Part shown: piece by piece, positions 7,714-16,713 of the stretch | Layout: each line of letters begins with the position of its first letter | How positions within the stretch are numbered: position 1 is the stretch's first letter | Assembly (NCBI GenBank): GCA_044450785.1 | Contig: JBIOJM010000033.1 | Coordinates: forward strand, 1 to 46,904 | Direction: 5' to 3' | DNA length: 46,904 nucleotides | Source of the DNA: JBIOJM01 sp044450785 | Lineage (GTDB): Bacteria; Planctomycetota; Planctomycetia; Isosphaerales; Isosphaeraceae | The notes under the pieces: model-generated | What the model was told of the DNA's origin: nothing | What the model saw: the letters and a program-made list of their open reading frames with translations, nothing else | The model's database searches: none | Position numbers and translations under genes: made by a program

Positions 7714-10700
7714 TCAAGCCCGAGCCATCTCTTCGTCTCTCTGGCGCCGGTAGGCGGACTCCCGCCGCGCGGACTCAACCTCGGACAAAGCCCAGTCGCG
7801 CACGCGCTTGATGGGGTGCCCCGCGAAGTGACGGGCGAAACTGGACCCACAATCGAGCTGGGCGGGCAAGTCTCCCGGGCGGTAGCGAGGCATCGTCCGG
7901 ACGCCAGCGCAGAACTCGCTGAAGACTTGCTCGTCATCCCCGAATCGGTTGAGCACGAGCTCGGTCAATTCCGGCACGACCGTCCGTCCGTCCCCGTCCA
8001 AGTGGGGCGGGGCCAAGTGGCGGGCCACTCCCCGCGCTCCCATGACGCCGGCGCCGTCGAGCCACCGTCGAACGACTTCGATCGGGAGGGAGTCAAACAA
8101 ACGCGAAAAGACATGAACCCTGAAGCGCCATCCGGCCCCGGCACTCAAGATTGCCTCACCGACGCGGTGCATCACCATGTCGGGTCGCGAACCGGCTGTT
8201 CGGACAAGGAATTCCTCGGCCAGGATGCGCGTCTGGTACTCCTCGCCGGCTAGCGCGCGGACCGCCAGGCCGATGGCCCGATCGATCTCCACGATCGCCA
8301 GGTCCTCGAGAAGCATCATCCAGTCACTCGGCTGCTCCCCTTCCGCGTCCAGGGCGAGCTCGAGTACTGCGGACAACACGGCATGAAGGCGCTTCTCCTC
8401 GCGCACGATGTCTCGACCTGACGACTGGCGGGGTGAGTGCAGCCAAACGAAGAGGAGGTGTGTGGCCGCGTGCGCCGCGCGTCCCTGCCCGGACTGAGCG
8501 GCCCGGGTGAGCCGCTCCAACGCCTGGAGAAGTTCTTCGACCGTCAGCGCCCGGTCGCGTGCGCCGTACTCCAGGCCGCGGAGGAAATCGGCGGGCAGTC
8601 CTCCCGAGTCCACCATCTGGAAAAGCCGGGTGACCTTGTGGACCTCGTCGCCGGCTGACCAGATGACCTCGTAAGCAATCCGGGGGTGTTCTGCCTGCAA
8701 GCGGTCGAGGAGATCGTTCGCGTGGACCAAGAGGCGCGCGTGGGAAGTCGTGATTCGATCGACGTATCCCCTGGCGAGCGGTGTTCCACCCGCCAGCGGA
8801 AACTCGGAGAGCATCCGGTCGAGAAGATCCCCTTGGCCATCGGCGTCCCCCAGAGCTTGACCAAGATGGAATGCGCTGCGTGCCTCGGTCGAACATAGCC
8901 ACCCACGTTCTCGATTCAAGGCCGCAGGGGAATGTAGCAGCTCCGCGGCCAGCTCCTGAAGCGTGCGCTGCCAGGCGTCGGCGTCGCCTTGAAGGTTCCG
9001 GTGCCAATAATCCTGTCCCACCAAGCTGACCAATCGGCCGTGGAGATCGGACGGAACGAGGGTTTGATACCACTCGCGGACCCGCGCTTCGAGATCAGAC
9101 CCGGCAGTGCGCGGCAGGCTCCTTATGACCGTGCCGGATTCTGCGAGGACACCATCCGTGCCGTTGGGCTCGCCGTTCGCCCGGTGTACCGGAATTCGAT
9201 CGTCCTTGCAGAAGACGTCGCAAAACTGTTCGATCTCGCGGCCGAGCGCGACGAGGAGAGCGTCCGGCAAGGGGCCGGAACCGACCACGGCCCGCGCTTC
9301 CTCGATGTGCCCACCGAGTAGGAGCGGTGCGAGTCGTTTGATCACGGTGGCCCGCACTGGGTCCGCAACCATTCCGCCAGTTGCAGCCAGTCGAGCGGAC
9401 ATGACGAGGGATAGGCTGCGACAGTCCCGGATTTCCTTCGTGCCGGCCGGTTGCCACTGGGGTGGCGGCAAACGGCCGAAGACCACCTGCGGGGCTGCCA
9501 GCCGGCCCACGGGGCCCACGGCAAGGATCTTGTCGAGCGCTCCCAACACCAGTGGGAATTGCGCGGCGTCCGCTCCACGCAGCCGCTCTTCGAGCAAACG
9601 GAGCCGTTCGGGAAAGGGGACCGGTGTCCCCGAAAAGACGATCCGAAACAGGGCCGACCACACGCGTGTCGCGTTGTTTCCCAGGTGTGGCTCGGTCTCC
9701 GCCAGAGCGAGTCTCAGTAGCATCGCTTCCGCGTCAGCGAAGTACTCCGGGAAATAGGCCAGCTTCTCGGCCAGCCAGACGAGCTCCCGGCGTGCCTCTT
9801 GACCCTCGTGGCCAGCGTGCAGCCGGCGCAGCCCGTCCAGGGTGGTACGTTCGATCAGATCGCGTAGGATGGGAACCAGCTTCTCGGGTTGGACCTCGAT
9901 CAGATGGACGAGCCGCGAGACAGACGCCTCACGGCCCAGGTCCGGAGGGCCCAAACTCCGCACCCATTCGAGAAAAAAATCGAACACCACATCCCGCATC
10001 TCGGTCGTACCCGCGTTCTGTACACGCTCTACAAACGGGTCGATCAAGTCAGCGGGGAGCCCGCTGAGAAATCCCCCTGGGTCGCGCTCGATCCAGCACT
10101 CCCACGCCGACTGGAATGCGACCTTCGCAATGAGCGTGGGCGTGATGTACAGGAAACGGCCGCCGAAAGCGATGAAGCCCGGCGATTTTTGCAAGCGCTG
10201 GGCGATGGACACGATGCCGGCTGAACGAAGGCCGATCTTCGGGTGGTTGCAGAGGCTTTCGAGTTGACCGGCCAGGTCGTCGCGGTAGCCGACCCGTGAC
10301 AGTAACGAAATGAGCAGGACGGCCTCGAGCTCTTCGTTGTTCAGACGGTTGCGTAAGTAAGAATCATGCAAGAAACGGGGCAGCGAATCGACTCGCCCGC
10401 CCGCTGGTACCATTGCGTCGTTTTGACACAGGTCGACCGCCAGCCGGACGAAGCCACCGGCCAGCCGGGCATAACTGACACGCCGCTCCAGAGGCAAGGT
10501 GGGAAAGTTCCGCTGCAAAATCGTCTCGACCTCTTCGAGCTCAATATGGCTCAAATGCACCTCACCGGTCCCCCCGGCACGCTGGAGGCTGTTGTCGATG
10601 GCGATCACCCGCAGGCGGTCTCCACACCCGGGCAGGATTTGCCGCAGCCGCTCGCGGACCTGCAGGGTACATTCGTCGGCGACGAGGATCGCCTTCTCTG

Positions 10701-11550
10701 CCTGGTCGTCGCCGGCGATCGTCTGGGCCAATTCGAGGGCCTTCTGTTCGTCTTTGGTATAGAGGACCAGGGCATGATGGGCCGGATCGGCGAGCAGTGC
10801 CTCACAAGTGCAGCGAGTCTTGCCGACGCCAGCCTCGCCGTGCACCGTCAGAACGGTTGTGACTTGACAATTGAAGTCCACATGCTCTCGAATGGCCTCG
10901 ACGGCGAGTGCCCACTTGCCGATCTCCACGAATTGCGGCGTCAGACCGGAGATCTCCTTGTGCCAGGTCTCAAGGCTGTGGAAGGCCCGCAGAAACGGGC
11001 GGAAGTGGTCCCTCACAAGCCCGAGGAAGCCTCTGGCCCAGAGCGCGAGGTCGGAAGCGGTCAGGACCATCGGGCTCGCGGCGCCGGCGTTGATCGCCTG
11101 AGCCGCCTCCAAGAGCCATCGCTCCCACTGAGCCTTTTTCTGATGGGGCATGTCGTCGGCGATGCAGAAGCGATAGCCGTATCCTTGCTCGACAAGCCGT
11201 CGTGCATGAGGGTCGTTGATTGCCTGTCGAAGGGCGACCTGCTGTCCGCCTTTCTCCCCCTTCCGGACCTTCGCCTTGATCCTCTCGGCCGGTCGTGCCT
11301 TGAACTGCCAACACGTCGGTACGCCGAATCGGCCCGTCGGGTCACAGTCAGGTGGGATAGCCTGATCGATGACGGCGTCAACTCCACCGTCTTTCTCGGA
11401 ATCCTTTTGGGTAAGGTGGATCGGGGTGCCGGGCAGTTTTGCTCGATCGGCCTGAACCCGTAAAAGGTCGTTCAAAAAGCGCACGAACCCGGGAGAGTTC
11501 CCTTGGAATTGCTTGATGTCATCGCCGTCGATTTGCCACGCGGGCTTCAT
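7714..11550 (-). CDS. Nuclease-STAND NTPase, putative anti-phage protein inside the ole operon
   Basis: This 1278-residue protein has no role in lipid synthesis that I can see. The N terminus (about 1-170) looks like a PD-(D/E)xK nuclease of the Cap4/Mrr sort: DGGVDAVID near residue 55 followed by CWQFKA near 79. A P-loop NTPase follows, with Walker A VHGEAGVGKTR near 236 and a Walker-B-like KAILVADECT near 285. The remaining roughly 850 residues are helical, repeat-like and resemble the sensor half of STAND proteins. This nuclease-NTPase-sensor plan is the one known for AVAST (Avs) and related defence proteins; assignment to a named type needs a profile search. The ATG at 11550 has GGAGG five bases upstream. 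The gene is on the same strand as ole, 95 bases after oleA and 26 before oleB. Confidence 0.7.
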   Translation of the reverse strand: MKPAWQIDGDDIKQFQGNSPGFVRFLNDLLRVQADRAKLPGTPIHLTQKDSEKDGGVDAVIDQAIPPDCDPTGRFGVPTCWQFKARPAERIKAKVRKGEKGGQQVALRQAINDPHARRLVEQGYGYRFCIADDMPHQKKAQWERWLLEAAQAINAGAASPMVLTASDLALWARGFLGLVRDHFRPFLRAFHSLETWHKEISGLTPQFVEIGKWALAVEAIREHVDFNCQVTTVLTVHGEAGVGKTRCTCEALLADPAHHALVLYTKDEQKALELAQTIAGDDQAEKAILVADECTLQVRERLRQILPGCGDRLRVIAIDNSLQRAGGTGEVHLSHIELEEVETILQRNFPTLPLERRVSYARLAGGFVRLAVDLCQNDAMVPAGGRVDSLPRFLHDSYLRNRLNNEELEAVLLISLLSRVGYRDDLAGQLESLCNHPKIGLRSAGIVSIAQRLQKSPGFIAFGGRFLYITPTLIAKVAFQSAWECWIERDPGGFLSGLPADLIDPFVERVQNAGTTEMRDVVFDFFLEWVRSLGPPDLGREASVSRLVHLIEVQPEKLVPILRDLIERTTLDGLRRLHAGHEGQEARRELVWLAEKLAYFPEYFADAEAMLLRLALAETEPHLGNNATRVWSALFRIVFSGTPVPFPERLRLLEERLRGADAAQFPLVLGALDKILAVGPVGRLAAPQVVFGRLPPPQWQPAGTKEIRDCRSLSLVMSARLAATGGMVADPVRATVIKRLAPLLLGGHIEEARAVVGSGPLPDALLVALGREIEQFCDVFCKDDRIPVHRANGEPNGTDGVLAESGTVIRSLPRTAGSDLEARVREWYQTLVPSDLHGRLVSLVGQDYWHRNLQGDADAWQRTLQELAAELLHSPAALNRERGWLCSTEARSAFHLGQALGDADGQGDLLDRMLSEFPLAGGTPLARGYVDRITTSHARLLVHANDLLDRLQAEHPRIAYEVIWSAGDEVHKVTRLFQMVDSGGLPADFLRGLEYGARDRALTVEELLQALERLTRAAQSGQGRAAHAATHLLFVWLHSPRQSSGRDIVREEKRLHAVLSAVLELALDAEGEQPSDWMMLLEDLAIVEIDRAIGLAVRALAGEEYQTRILAEEFLVRTAGSRPDMVMHRVGEAILSAGAGWRFRVHVFSRLFDSLPIEVVRRWLDGAGVMGARGVARHLAPPHLDGDGRTVVPELTELVLNRFGDDEQVFSEFCAGVRTMPRYRPGDLPAQLDCGSSFARHFAGHPIKRVRDWALSEVESARRESAYRRQRDEEMARA

Positions 11551-11645
11551 TGTACCCTCCTGGATCGCCAGGTCGTCTCACCGCTCAAACCGTCGATTCT
11601 ACCATAAGCCCACCAGAGCTTGACGCTTGGAGTTGGAAACATCAG

Positions 11646-12698
11646 TCACCATTCCAGTCCCAGCATCAAGCAATTGAGTCCGCTGCCGATCCCGAGAAAG
11701 GCGACCCGGTCGCCCGACTGAAGAAACGCACGATCCTCGGCCAGCGCGGCCGTGAGTGGCAGCGAGACGGTGCCCATGTTCCCCAGATAGGGATACGTGG
11801 AAAAATCCCTCGACTCCGGGATCCCCAGCGACTTGAGGATCGTCTCGCGGTGCGCTTTACCCACTTGATGACAGATCACCTTGTCGACCTGGTCCTCGCC
11901 CCAGCCGAGCCGTCGCAAGAAAGCCTGCCAGGTCTCCTTGCCCAGCGCGACTCCGTGGGTGAGCACGGCCGCCGAGTCGGTCGAGGTGAATTGGTGATAC
12001 TGGTGCCGGGCTCGTGGCTCGTTGGTATCGATGCCCCATCGGCAGAGCCCATGGAATTGCGGAGCGGTCCGGTTGGCACCGCCCACGAGTTTCCGTCCCT
12101 TGGAAGCCGAGTATGAGCCGTCGGTCAAGAGCACCGCGACCGCGCCCGATCCGCCCGTGAGCGTCGCGAGCGCGTTTTTGAAAAAGTCCATGCTCTTCGT
12201 GCTCTTCATCTGCTCGATCACGATCTCGTTGATCTCGCGCGCCGTCTCGCACGAAACCACCATGCCTGCCCGGATCTGCCCGATCTCGATCCGGTTGGCG
12301 ATCTCGACCATGCCGTTGAGCACGCCCAGACACGCGTTGCTGACGTCGTAGACGGCCGCTTCGGGGCCCACCCCGATGGCCGCCGCCACGCGACACGCCG
12401 TGGCCGGCTCGAAATGCTCGCGGCAGACGCCGCCGTAGATCAAGGCGCCCAACTGTTGGGCGGAGACATTCGACGCCTCGAGCGCGCGGCCGGCGGCCGC
12501 GATCGCGCCGTCCGAGAGCCGGTAGCCCTCCTCCCACCACCGCCGCTCGATGATCCCGGTCAGGGCCTCGAGCTGACCTTCGGCGAGATGCAACGCGGCG
12601 TAGAGATCCGCCAGCCGCCCTTCCAGCTCCGCCGATGACATCACGACGGGGGCAATCTCATACCCGATCGATTCAATGTAAACGTTCGAATACTTCAT
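11646..12698 (-). CDS. oleA: OleA, acyl-CoA condensing thiolase-fold enzyme
   Basis: OleA joins two fatty acyl thioesters head to head to give a 2-alkyl-3-ketoacid, the first step of long-chain olefin synthesis. The 350-residue protein belongs to the FabH-like condensing enzymes: catalytic Cys in VYDVSNACLGVLNGM at about residue 121, His in CHQVGKAHRETIL near 277, and Asn in YLGNMGTVSLP near 305. The start at 12698 (MKYSNVYIESIGYE) is the family's usual N terminus; an upstream in-frame reading to 12749 adds 17 residues that do not fit. Its ribosome binding site is weak. Upstream, 12699-12972 holds no gene and presumably contains the operon promoter, which I could not locate with confidence. 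The gene is split from oleBCD by the nuclease-NTPase gene. Confidence 0.87.
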   Translation of the reverse strand: MKYSNVYIESIGYEIAPVVMSSAELEGRLADLYAALHLAEGQLEALTGIIERRWWEEGYRLSDGAIAAAGRALEASNVSAQQLGALIYGGVCREHFEPATACRVAAAIGVGPEAAVYDVSNACLGVLNGMVEIANRIEIGQIRAGMVVSCETAREINEIVIEQMKSTKSMDFFKNALATLTGGSGAVAVLLTDGSYSASKGRKLVGGANRTAPQFHGLCRWGIDTNEPRARHQYHQFTSTDSAAVLTHGVALGKETWQAFLRRLGWGEDQVDKVICHQVGKAHRETILKSLGIPESRDFSTYPYLGNMGTVSLPLTAALAEDRAFLQSGDRVAFLGIGSGLNCLMLGLEW

Positions 12699-12972
12699 GG
12701 ACGATCCGCAGCTCAACGCGCAATCAAAGGGAGACGAGCGCCTCGCCACACTGCTCGCTCAAGACCACCAGTAGGTGCACCAAGGATAAGCCGATTTCCT
12801 CTTGAAAGTTAGAATTTTCCCCCGTAACTTCGCCGCGCCGTGCGCGCATCTTCAGGACGTTCTCGCTTCCTTACGCTGCCACTGCCTACTTGCTTTGCGG
12901 CTCTGGCGTGTTAGGGCGTGCTTCCTTCGTATGCGAGGTTGTCAAACGGCCTCTATACGAAAGGACGCAAGC

Positions 12973-13149
12973 ATGGGCACGGATGCGCCCACGACGATCT
13001 TTATACCTGTTCACTGTGCTCCCAAGAAGGCCCCGTGCCCGAAGTGTGGCACGACTAAATGGCGGGGTGGCGAGGCTCCGGGCGCCTTGTCCACGGGCCG
13101 AGGCCGCCGCGGGTGGTCGACATCGGAACTTCCTCTTCGGCTTATGTGA
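12973..13149 (+). pseudogene. Possible N-terminal fragment of a transposase
   Basis: A short frame beginning MGTDAPTTIFIPVHCAPKKA and then CPKCG resembles the zinc-ribbon N terminus of some planctomycete transposases (ISL3-like). After about 40 residues it runs into low-complexity sequence, while a VVDIG-like continuation appears in another frame. A reasonable AAAGGA precedes the ATG. There is no further transposase sequence on either side and no inverted repeats were found. This is a weak call; it could be chance. Confidence 0.25.
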
Positions 13150-13150
13150 T

Positions 13151-13819
13151 TTACGGCTTGGACTGTCCTGCGGCGTCGACCGCACGTTGATTCGCCGTGT
13201 AAAGTGTAATCCCATCGAAGGAAAGCAAATCCGCATCATCGGAGACGACATGGACGGGTCCCGCCCTTCTTGCCTCGGCTACCATGGCTGCATCGCCGAT
13301 TTCTGCGATAGAAGACAGCCACGCCTGAGTCGTAGCGTCGAACGGATCCGGGTCTTCGCGGACTCGGGGGAGAAGCTCGACGTCCTTCCTGACGGAACGG
13401 AGAACCGTCATGACATCGGCTCGAACTCTTGAGAGGTGATCGTGATAGTGATAACGGAGTGTCTTCAGGTACTTGGGAGAGAACGCTTGCCCGGGATTCT
13501 CACTATCAAGCTCGGGGCGCTGAGGGTCTGTCTCCCAGAGACAATGCAGTTCCATCCGTTCTACAAGTTGAACAAATTCGGACAGAATGGCCAAAGACGA
13601 GCAGAAGGTTACCCCCTGCTCTTTCGCTTTTTTCCACCACTTGGGGTACTGTTGGAGCTGATAGTGGCGAGGGAGGGTTACACGTGCGCTATCTAAAGCT
13701 GTGAAATCATAATAAACGAAGTATAGAACGTTGGCGTCCGCAACGACGGTTCTCGGATAGCGGGTGCCTCCCTTTCGAATATCGACGACGGTGGCCTTGA
13801 CCAATCGCGCTGGGAACAT
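13151..13819 (-). CDS. PIN-domain protein, putative ribonuclease
   Basis: The 222-residue product has the acidic residues of a PIN nuclease: VVADANVLYFVYY near residue 28, SSLAILSEFVQLVE near 75-85, and AAMVAEARRAG followed by VVSDDADLLSFDGITLYTAN near 180-205. PIN domains cut RNA using a metal held by such carboxylates. It is longer than VapC toxins (about 130 residues), because of a helical insertion around 45-140. It lies 9 bases after the stop of the STAS-like gene on the same strand, so the two are probably co-transcribed. No antitoxin-like gene is adjacent. A full-length PIN fold is likely; the biological target is unknown. Confidence 0.65.
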   Translation of the reverse strand: MFPARLVKATVVDIRKGGTRYPRTVVADANVLYFVYYDFTALDSARVTLPRHYQLQQYPKWWKKAKEQGVTFCSSLAILSEFVQLVERMELHCLWETDPQRPELDSENPGQAFSPKYLKTLRYHYHDHLSRVRADVMTVLRSVRKDVELLPRVREDPDPFDATTQAWLSSIAEIGDAAMVAEARRAGPVHVVSDDADLLSFDGITLYTANQRAVDAAGQSKP

Positions 13820-13828
13820 CCAGAAAGC

Positions 13829-14179
13829 TCAATCCTCCATCCCCCTCAGCGAGGCGGACGTAAGAGAGTCTCTCTCTTCGTGGCTGGCGGAATAGAACCT
13901 ATTGGCGTTCTTGAGGACGAGCCGGATCAGTTCCTCATCCTCAGCATCCAGGCCGGCCCAAGAAAGTTTGCCTTCAATTGCTTCGGCCGGTAACGTTGCA
14001 CGAAGGCAACCGACAGCAGAATTGAGAAACGAACTCGTGAGCGTGCGGACGCCAGCGAAGTCGAGGTTGACGTCCTGCCCTTGCGACAAGGCGTTGTGCA
14101 TGAGCACGCACAAGACCGTCCCGTCCTCGGGGTCGACACAGATCGGACCGACGGCATCAAGAACGCGTATGTGGATCAT
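13829..14179 (-). CDS. STAS-like (DUF4325-type) protein
   Basis: This 116-residue protein has the pattern of STAS-like DUF4325 proteins: a beta strand with DVNLDFAGVRTLTSSFLNSA at about 40-60, where the SSFLN segment at the start of a helix is the most conserved feature, followed by an alternating strand-helix end. Such proteins often sit beside histidine-kinase-like ATPases, and the fragment just upstream (14192-14410) looks like the tail of one. I chose the ATG at 14179; a GTG nine bases upstream is possible. It is followed by the PIN gene. It may act as a regulatory partner rather than an enzyme; this is inference from the family. Confidence 0.6.
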   Translation of the reverse strand: MIHIRVLDAVGPICVDPEDGTVLCVLMHNALSQGQDVNLDFAGVRTLTSSFLNSAVGCLRATLPAEAIEGKLSWAGLDAEDEELIRLVLKNANRFYSASHEERDSLTSASLRGMED

Positions 14180-14191
14180 GCTTCTCACCCT

Positions 14192-14410
14192 CTAGCTATC
14201 TCGGATGGTATAAAGCTCGTTCTCGCGAATCAAGAGCCTGACCTCGATGACTGTTCCAGGATAGGACACGTGAAGCGAACCGGCTGCCACGTTTGGGCCT
14301 TTCTGGTCATAATAAGCGGCATTAGCGAGTTTTCGGAGGGAACCTCCGTTCTTCTTGACGAATTCGCGCAACAAAAAAAAGGCCAAGTCCTCCGGGGCCC
14401 GGTTTTGTGG
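14192..14410 (-). pseudogene. C-terminal fragment of a HATPase-like protein
   Basis: The last about 70 residues of a longer frame look protein-like: APEDLAFFLLREFVKKNGG, then KLANAAYYDQKGPNV and PGTVIEVRLLI before the stop. This resembles the C terminus of kinase-like ATPases that accompany STAS-like proteins (a helix with LxRxLVxxNGG, then a PGTxVEVRL strand). The upstream part of the frame is arginine- and proline-rich noise, and no ATP-binding motifs are found in any frame. It ends 12 bases before the STAS-like gene. I read it as the 3' remnant of a deleted gene. Confidence 0.4.
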
Positions 14411-14937
14411 TATTTCCCTCTTCAAGCGCCCATCGAATGGCGGCCCCACCGGACTCTCTCGCGTAGCCTGCCTTCTGAACCCGCGTTGGACAGTGGCATC
14501 TCCCCGGCCAATGTCATGGTACTGAGGGCTCCGGCAAGCCGAACCGGCCAGATCCTCCCGCACTGTCCATCGGCTGGGTTCGATCCAGTTTGTCAGATCG
14601 GACGCCTGGCGCCCATGATGAAGCCGCCATCGAGCCTTCAGAGGAACCAATGGACCCGAACGGCCCCGACCTCGCGTACGGCTTCTCGACTTCCCGGGCG
14701 GCACTGGTGCCGGGCGAGAACGGCCGGCGCGAAGTCCATGGGCGCGATGGCTCGGGCTCGGCTCCTCCGGATCGTCCAAGACGCTGCAAAGTTCTGGGTC
14801 GTTGAGACCGGATGTTCCTGGCTGGCGACGCGCCGAAGGAGGTGCCTCGGATCGCCGGCTTCGAAGCGAGTGTCGCGCCCATCAGGGGCTCAGAGCCGGC
14901 TCGCGGGTCTTCGCGCAGCGGATGGCCCGACCACACG
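14411..14937. other. Gene-free stretch
   Basis: Frames run through this interval on both strands, but their translations are rich in Arg, Pro, Gly and Ser with no recognisable motif or ribosome binding site. I see no RNA gene. A GGTTCGATCC string at about 14577 lacks the surrounding stems of a tRNA. It probably consists of decayed sequence replaced during loss of the ATPase gene. Confidence 0.5.
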
Positions 14938-15138
14938 ATGGATCAGGCAACGCTGGTAGAACACCAGATCGATGACGTGCCCAGGCTCATCGATCAGCTT
15001 GAGCAAGACAATATCGATGTGAAGGCCGCTTTCTGGCTCTACACGAGCGAGGCAGACCAGTGGTTTCTTTACGTCGTCTCAGATGTCGTCGATCGAACGG
15101 GAATTACCGAAGCCTACAAGCTCGTGCACCAGGCATAG
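14938..15138 (+). CDS. Small conserved-looking hypothetical protein, possibly shortened
   Basis: The frame MDQATLVEHQIDDVPRLIDQ, followed by KAAFWLYTSEADQWFLYVVS and VVDRTGITEAYKLVHQA, gives a 66-residue acidic protein with sensible amino-acid use. It recalls a family of small proteins of unknown function that usually carry a further helical half. Here a TAG follows directly after the LVHQA helix, so the gene may have lost its 3' part. I chose the ATG at 14938; the longer reading upstream from 14812 is low-complexity. No ribosome binding site is obvious. Confidence 0.45.
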   Translation: MDQATLVEHQIDDVPRLIDQLEQDNIDVKAAFWLYTSEADQWFLYVVSDVVDRTGITEAYKLVHQA

Positions 15139-15345
15139 GCCTGCGGCCCCCAACGGTTGGATGCCCGGCGTTCTGGGAGCTGAAGTCGCTGATCCTCCTG
15201 GCCGACTCGCTCTTCACGAATCGGGTCCCCGCGTAGTTAAATATCTGGTGCGACCCTTCGCTGGGGGGAGCCATGCTTGACACGATGGACCGTTTGACCT
15301 CCAGCGAGTCGTGACGGCATCGGCGGGCACTCGAGGAGAATCGTT

Positions 15346-16374
15346 CTGAAGTACCTCATTCCCCTGTGGCTGGGTTGGATGCCCATCCTGGCTGCCGGGG
15401 ACGTTGCCGCGCAACACGCGAAACCGGCTGCGATCCACGTCTTCGCCGATCTTCAACACACCGGGAAGCTGAGCGGGCCGTTGGCAGCCTCGCCGACGGC
15501 CGCGAACGAGTTCGGCATCGCCGTGCCATTGCCGGCGAGCTGCGCGGATCGAGATGCATTGCCCGCGAGGGTCGCCGGCGGCGAGGACATCGCTCAGCGG
15601 TTGGGGCGACTGCGAGTGCAGGCCAACAAGGGAGCGGGCGGCCTCCTGATTTCCATCTCGAGCGATAATGGTCGTTGCCTGCGCCTCTTTCACAAGGTCG
15701 ATGGCATCTGGCGCCGCGCGGCACCGAAAGTGGGCGAATCATGGACAACTGGGTTCAAGGTCCTCTTGCCGAGCCCCGAGGCGGCTCGAAAGATGCTGGA
15801 TGCGCTGCTCAGGGAAGGTTTGGGCGAGGTCGTGGTCTTTGCCGAGACGGATGAGGAGATGACCGCGGGCGAGCTGCGAGAGACAATCGCTGTGTCTGAC
15901 GAGAATCTGGTGATCGATGACACGATCGCCCGAATCCGCGAGCGATTGAAGACGGAAATGAATCTGGAGAATGCAGACTTCGTCATGGTGCCGGCTCTCT
16001 TCCAATGGGGCAGAGCGGTGATCCCAAACGCGGTCAACAGCGTCGTCGTGAATCGGCATGTTCTGGTACCGGAGCCGCACGGCCCCCGGCACAATGGGAA
16101 GGACTGCTTCGAAGAGGCGATTCGCGGAGCGCTTGCGGCGTGCGACGTGCGCGTGGTTTTCATCGATACGTGGAATGCGTACCACTCGGCGGGCGGTGAG
16201 ATCCACTGCGGAACGAACACGTTTCGGCGGCTGCGTGACCCGGCATGGTGGACGCATGTCGTGAAATCGGGCGATCAGGTGAAAGCGGTAATCTCTGTTT
16301 CACCATTCTTCTCGGTTGCACTGCACTGGGCGAGCGTCGCAAGTAAGCGGGCCTTCTCACGATCCTGCTCATAA
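15346..16374 (+). CDS. Protein-arginine-deiminase-like secreted protein, catalytic half missing
   Basis: The C-terminal part matches the protein-arginine deiminase family: FKVLLPSPEAARKMLDALL, then ERLKTEMNL, VNRHVLVPEPHGPRHNGKD, and the catalytic cysteine motif EIHCGTN followed by AWW. Active members convert peptidyl-arginine to citrulline. The segment that should precede FKVLLPSPEA, with the substrate-binding Asp and the VGHVDE-like His-Asp motif, is absent, so activity is unlikely. The N terminus reads as a signal peptide (LKYLIPLWLGW, then MPILAAGDVAA). A strong GAGGAGAA lies before a CTG at 15346 where an ATG would be expected; the first ATG is at 15379. The last about 40 residues overlap an opposite gene and do not look native. 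Probably a degrading gene. Confidence 0.6.
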   Translation: MKYLIPLWLGWMPILAAGDVAAQHAKPAAIHVFADLQHTGKLSGPLAASPTAANEFGIAVPLPASCADRDALPARVAGGEDIAQRLGRLRVQANKGAGGLLISISSDNGRCLRLFHKVDGIWRRAAPKVGESWTTGFKVLLPSPEAARKMLDALLREGLGEVVVFAETDEEMTAGELRETIAVSDENLVIDDTIARIRERLKTEMNLENADFVMVPALFQWGRAVIPNAVNSVVVNRHVLVPEPHGPRHNGKDCFEEAIRGALAACDVRVVFIDTWNAYHSAGGEIHCGTNTFRRLRDPAWWTHVVKSGDQVKAVISVSPFFSVALHWASVASKRAFSRSCS

Positions 16375-16589
16375 GCGTCCATGTGTTCGCTGAGACGCGG
16401 ATTGATCCCCGCCTCAGCTAAAGGGCCAGCCATGCAAGTAATCATATGAGGCATCACGGCCTCTCCGCCTGGCATGATCCGCTCCAGGGGTTTAGCTTGA
16501 TGCTTTCGGAAAGCCGGTCGAATATCATCGGGCGAGTTTGAGGGGTCAATCCGAACGATGGCTGGTGCTTGTGGGCGTTCTTCGCTCAT
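16275..16589 (-). CDS. Hypothetical protein
   Basis: I do not recognise this 104-residue product (MSEERPQAPAIVRIDPSNSP, later HMITCMAGPLAEAGINPRLS and EHMDAYEQDREKARLLATLA). Its composition is that of a real soluble protein, with a central methionine-rich helix. No ribosome binding site is visible before the ATG. Its last 100 bases overlap the 3' end of the deiminase-like gene on the other strand; the deiminase frame probably runs on into it after losing its own stop. No function can be proposed. Confidence 0.35.
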   Translation of the reverse strand: MSEERPQAPAIVRIDPSNSPDDIRPAFRKHQAKPLERIMPGGEAVMPHMITCMAGPLAEAGINPRLSEHMDAYEQDREKARLLATLAQCSATEKNGETEITAFT

Positions 16590-16713
16590 GCGACGATGGA
16601 ACCAACCCGGCCAACGGAGCTATTGATTGTGTGAGCCTCGCGTATCATCCCGGCTGATGCTCGGTGGGGCGGTCCGCTCAGCTTGGCCTTCAAGTTTCAA
16701 AGGGTGGTTCTCC

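Noticed and set aside
12890..13432. 180-residue plus-strand frame
   Set aside because: Overlaps the PIN gene in antisense and has no motif or ribosome binding site.
14560..14600. Possible tRNA because of a GGTTCGATCC T-loop-like string
   Set aside because: No acceptor, D or anticodon stems can be formed around it.
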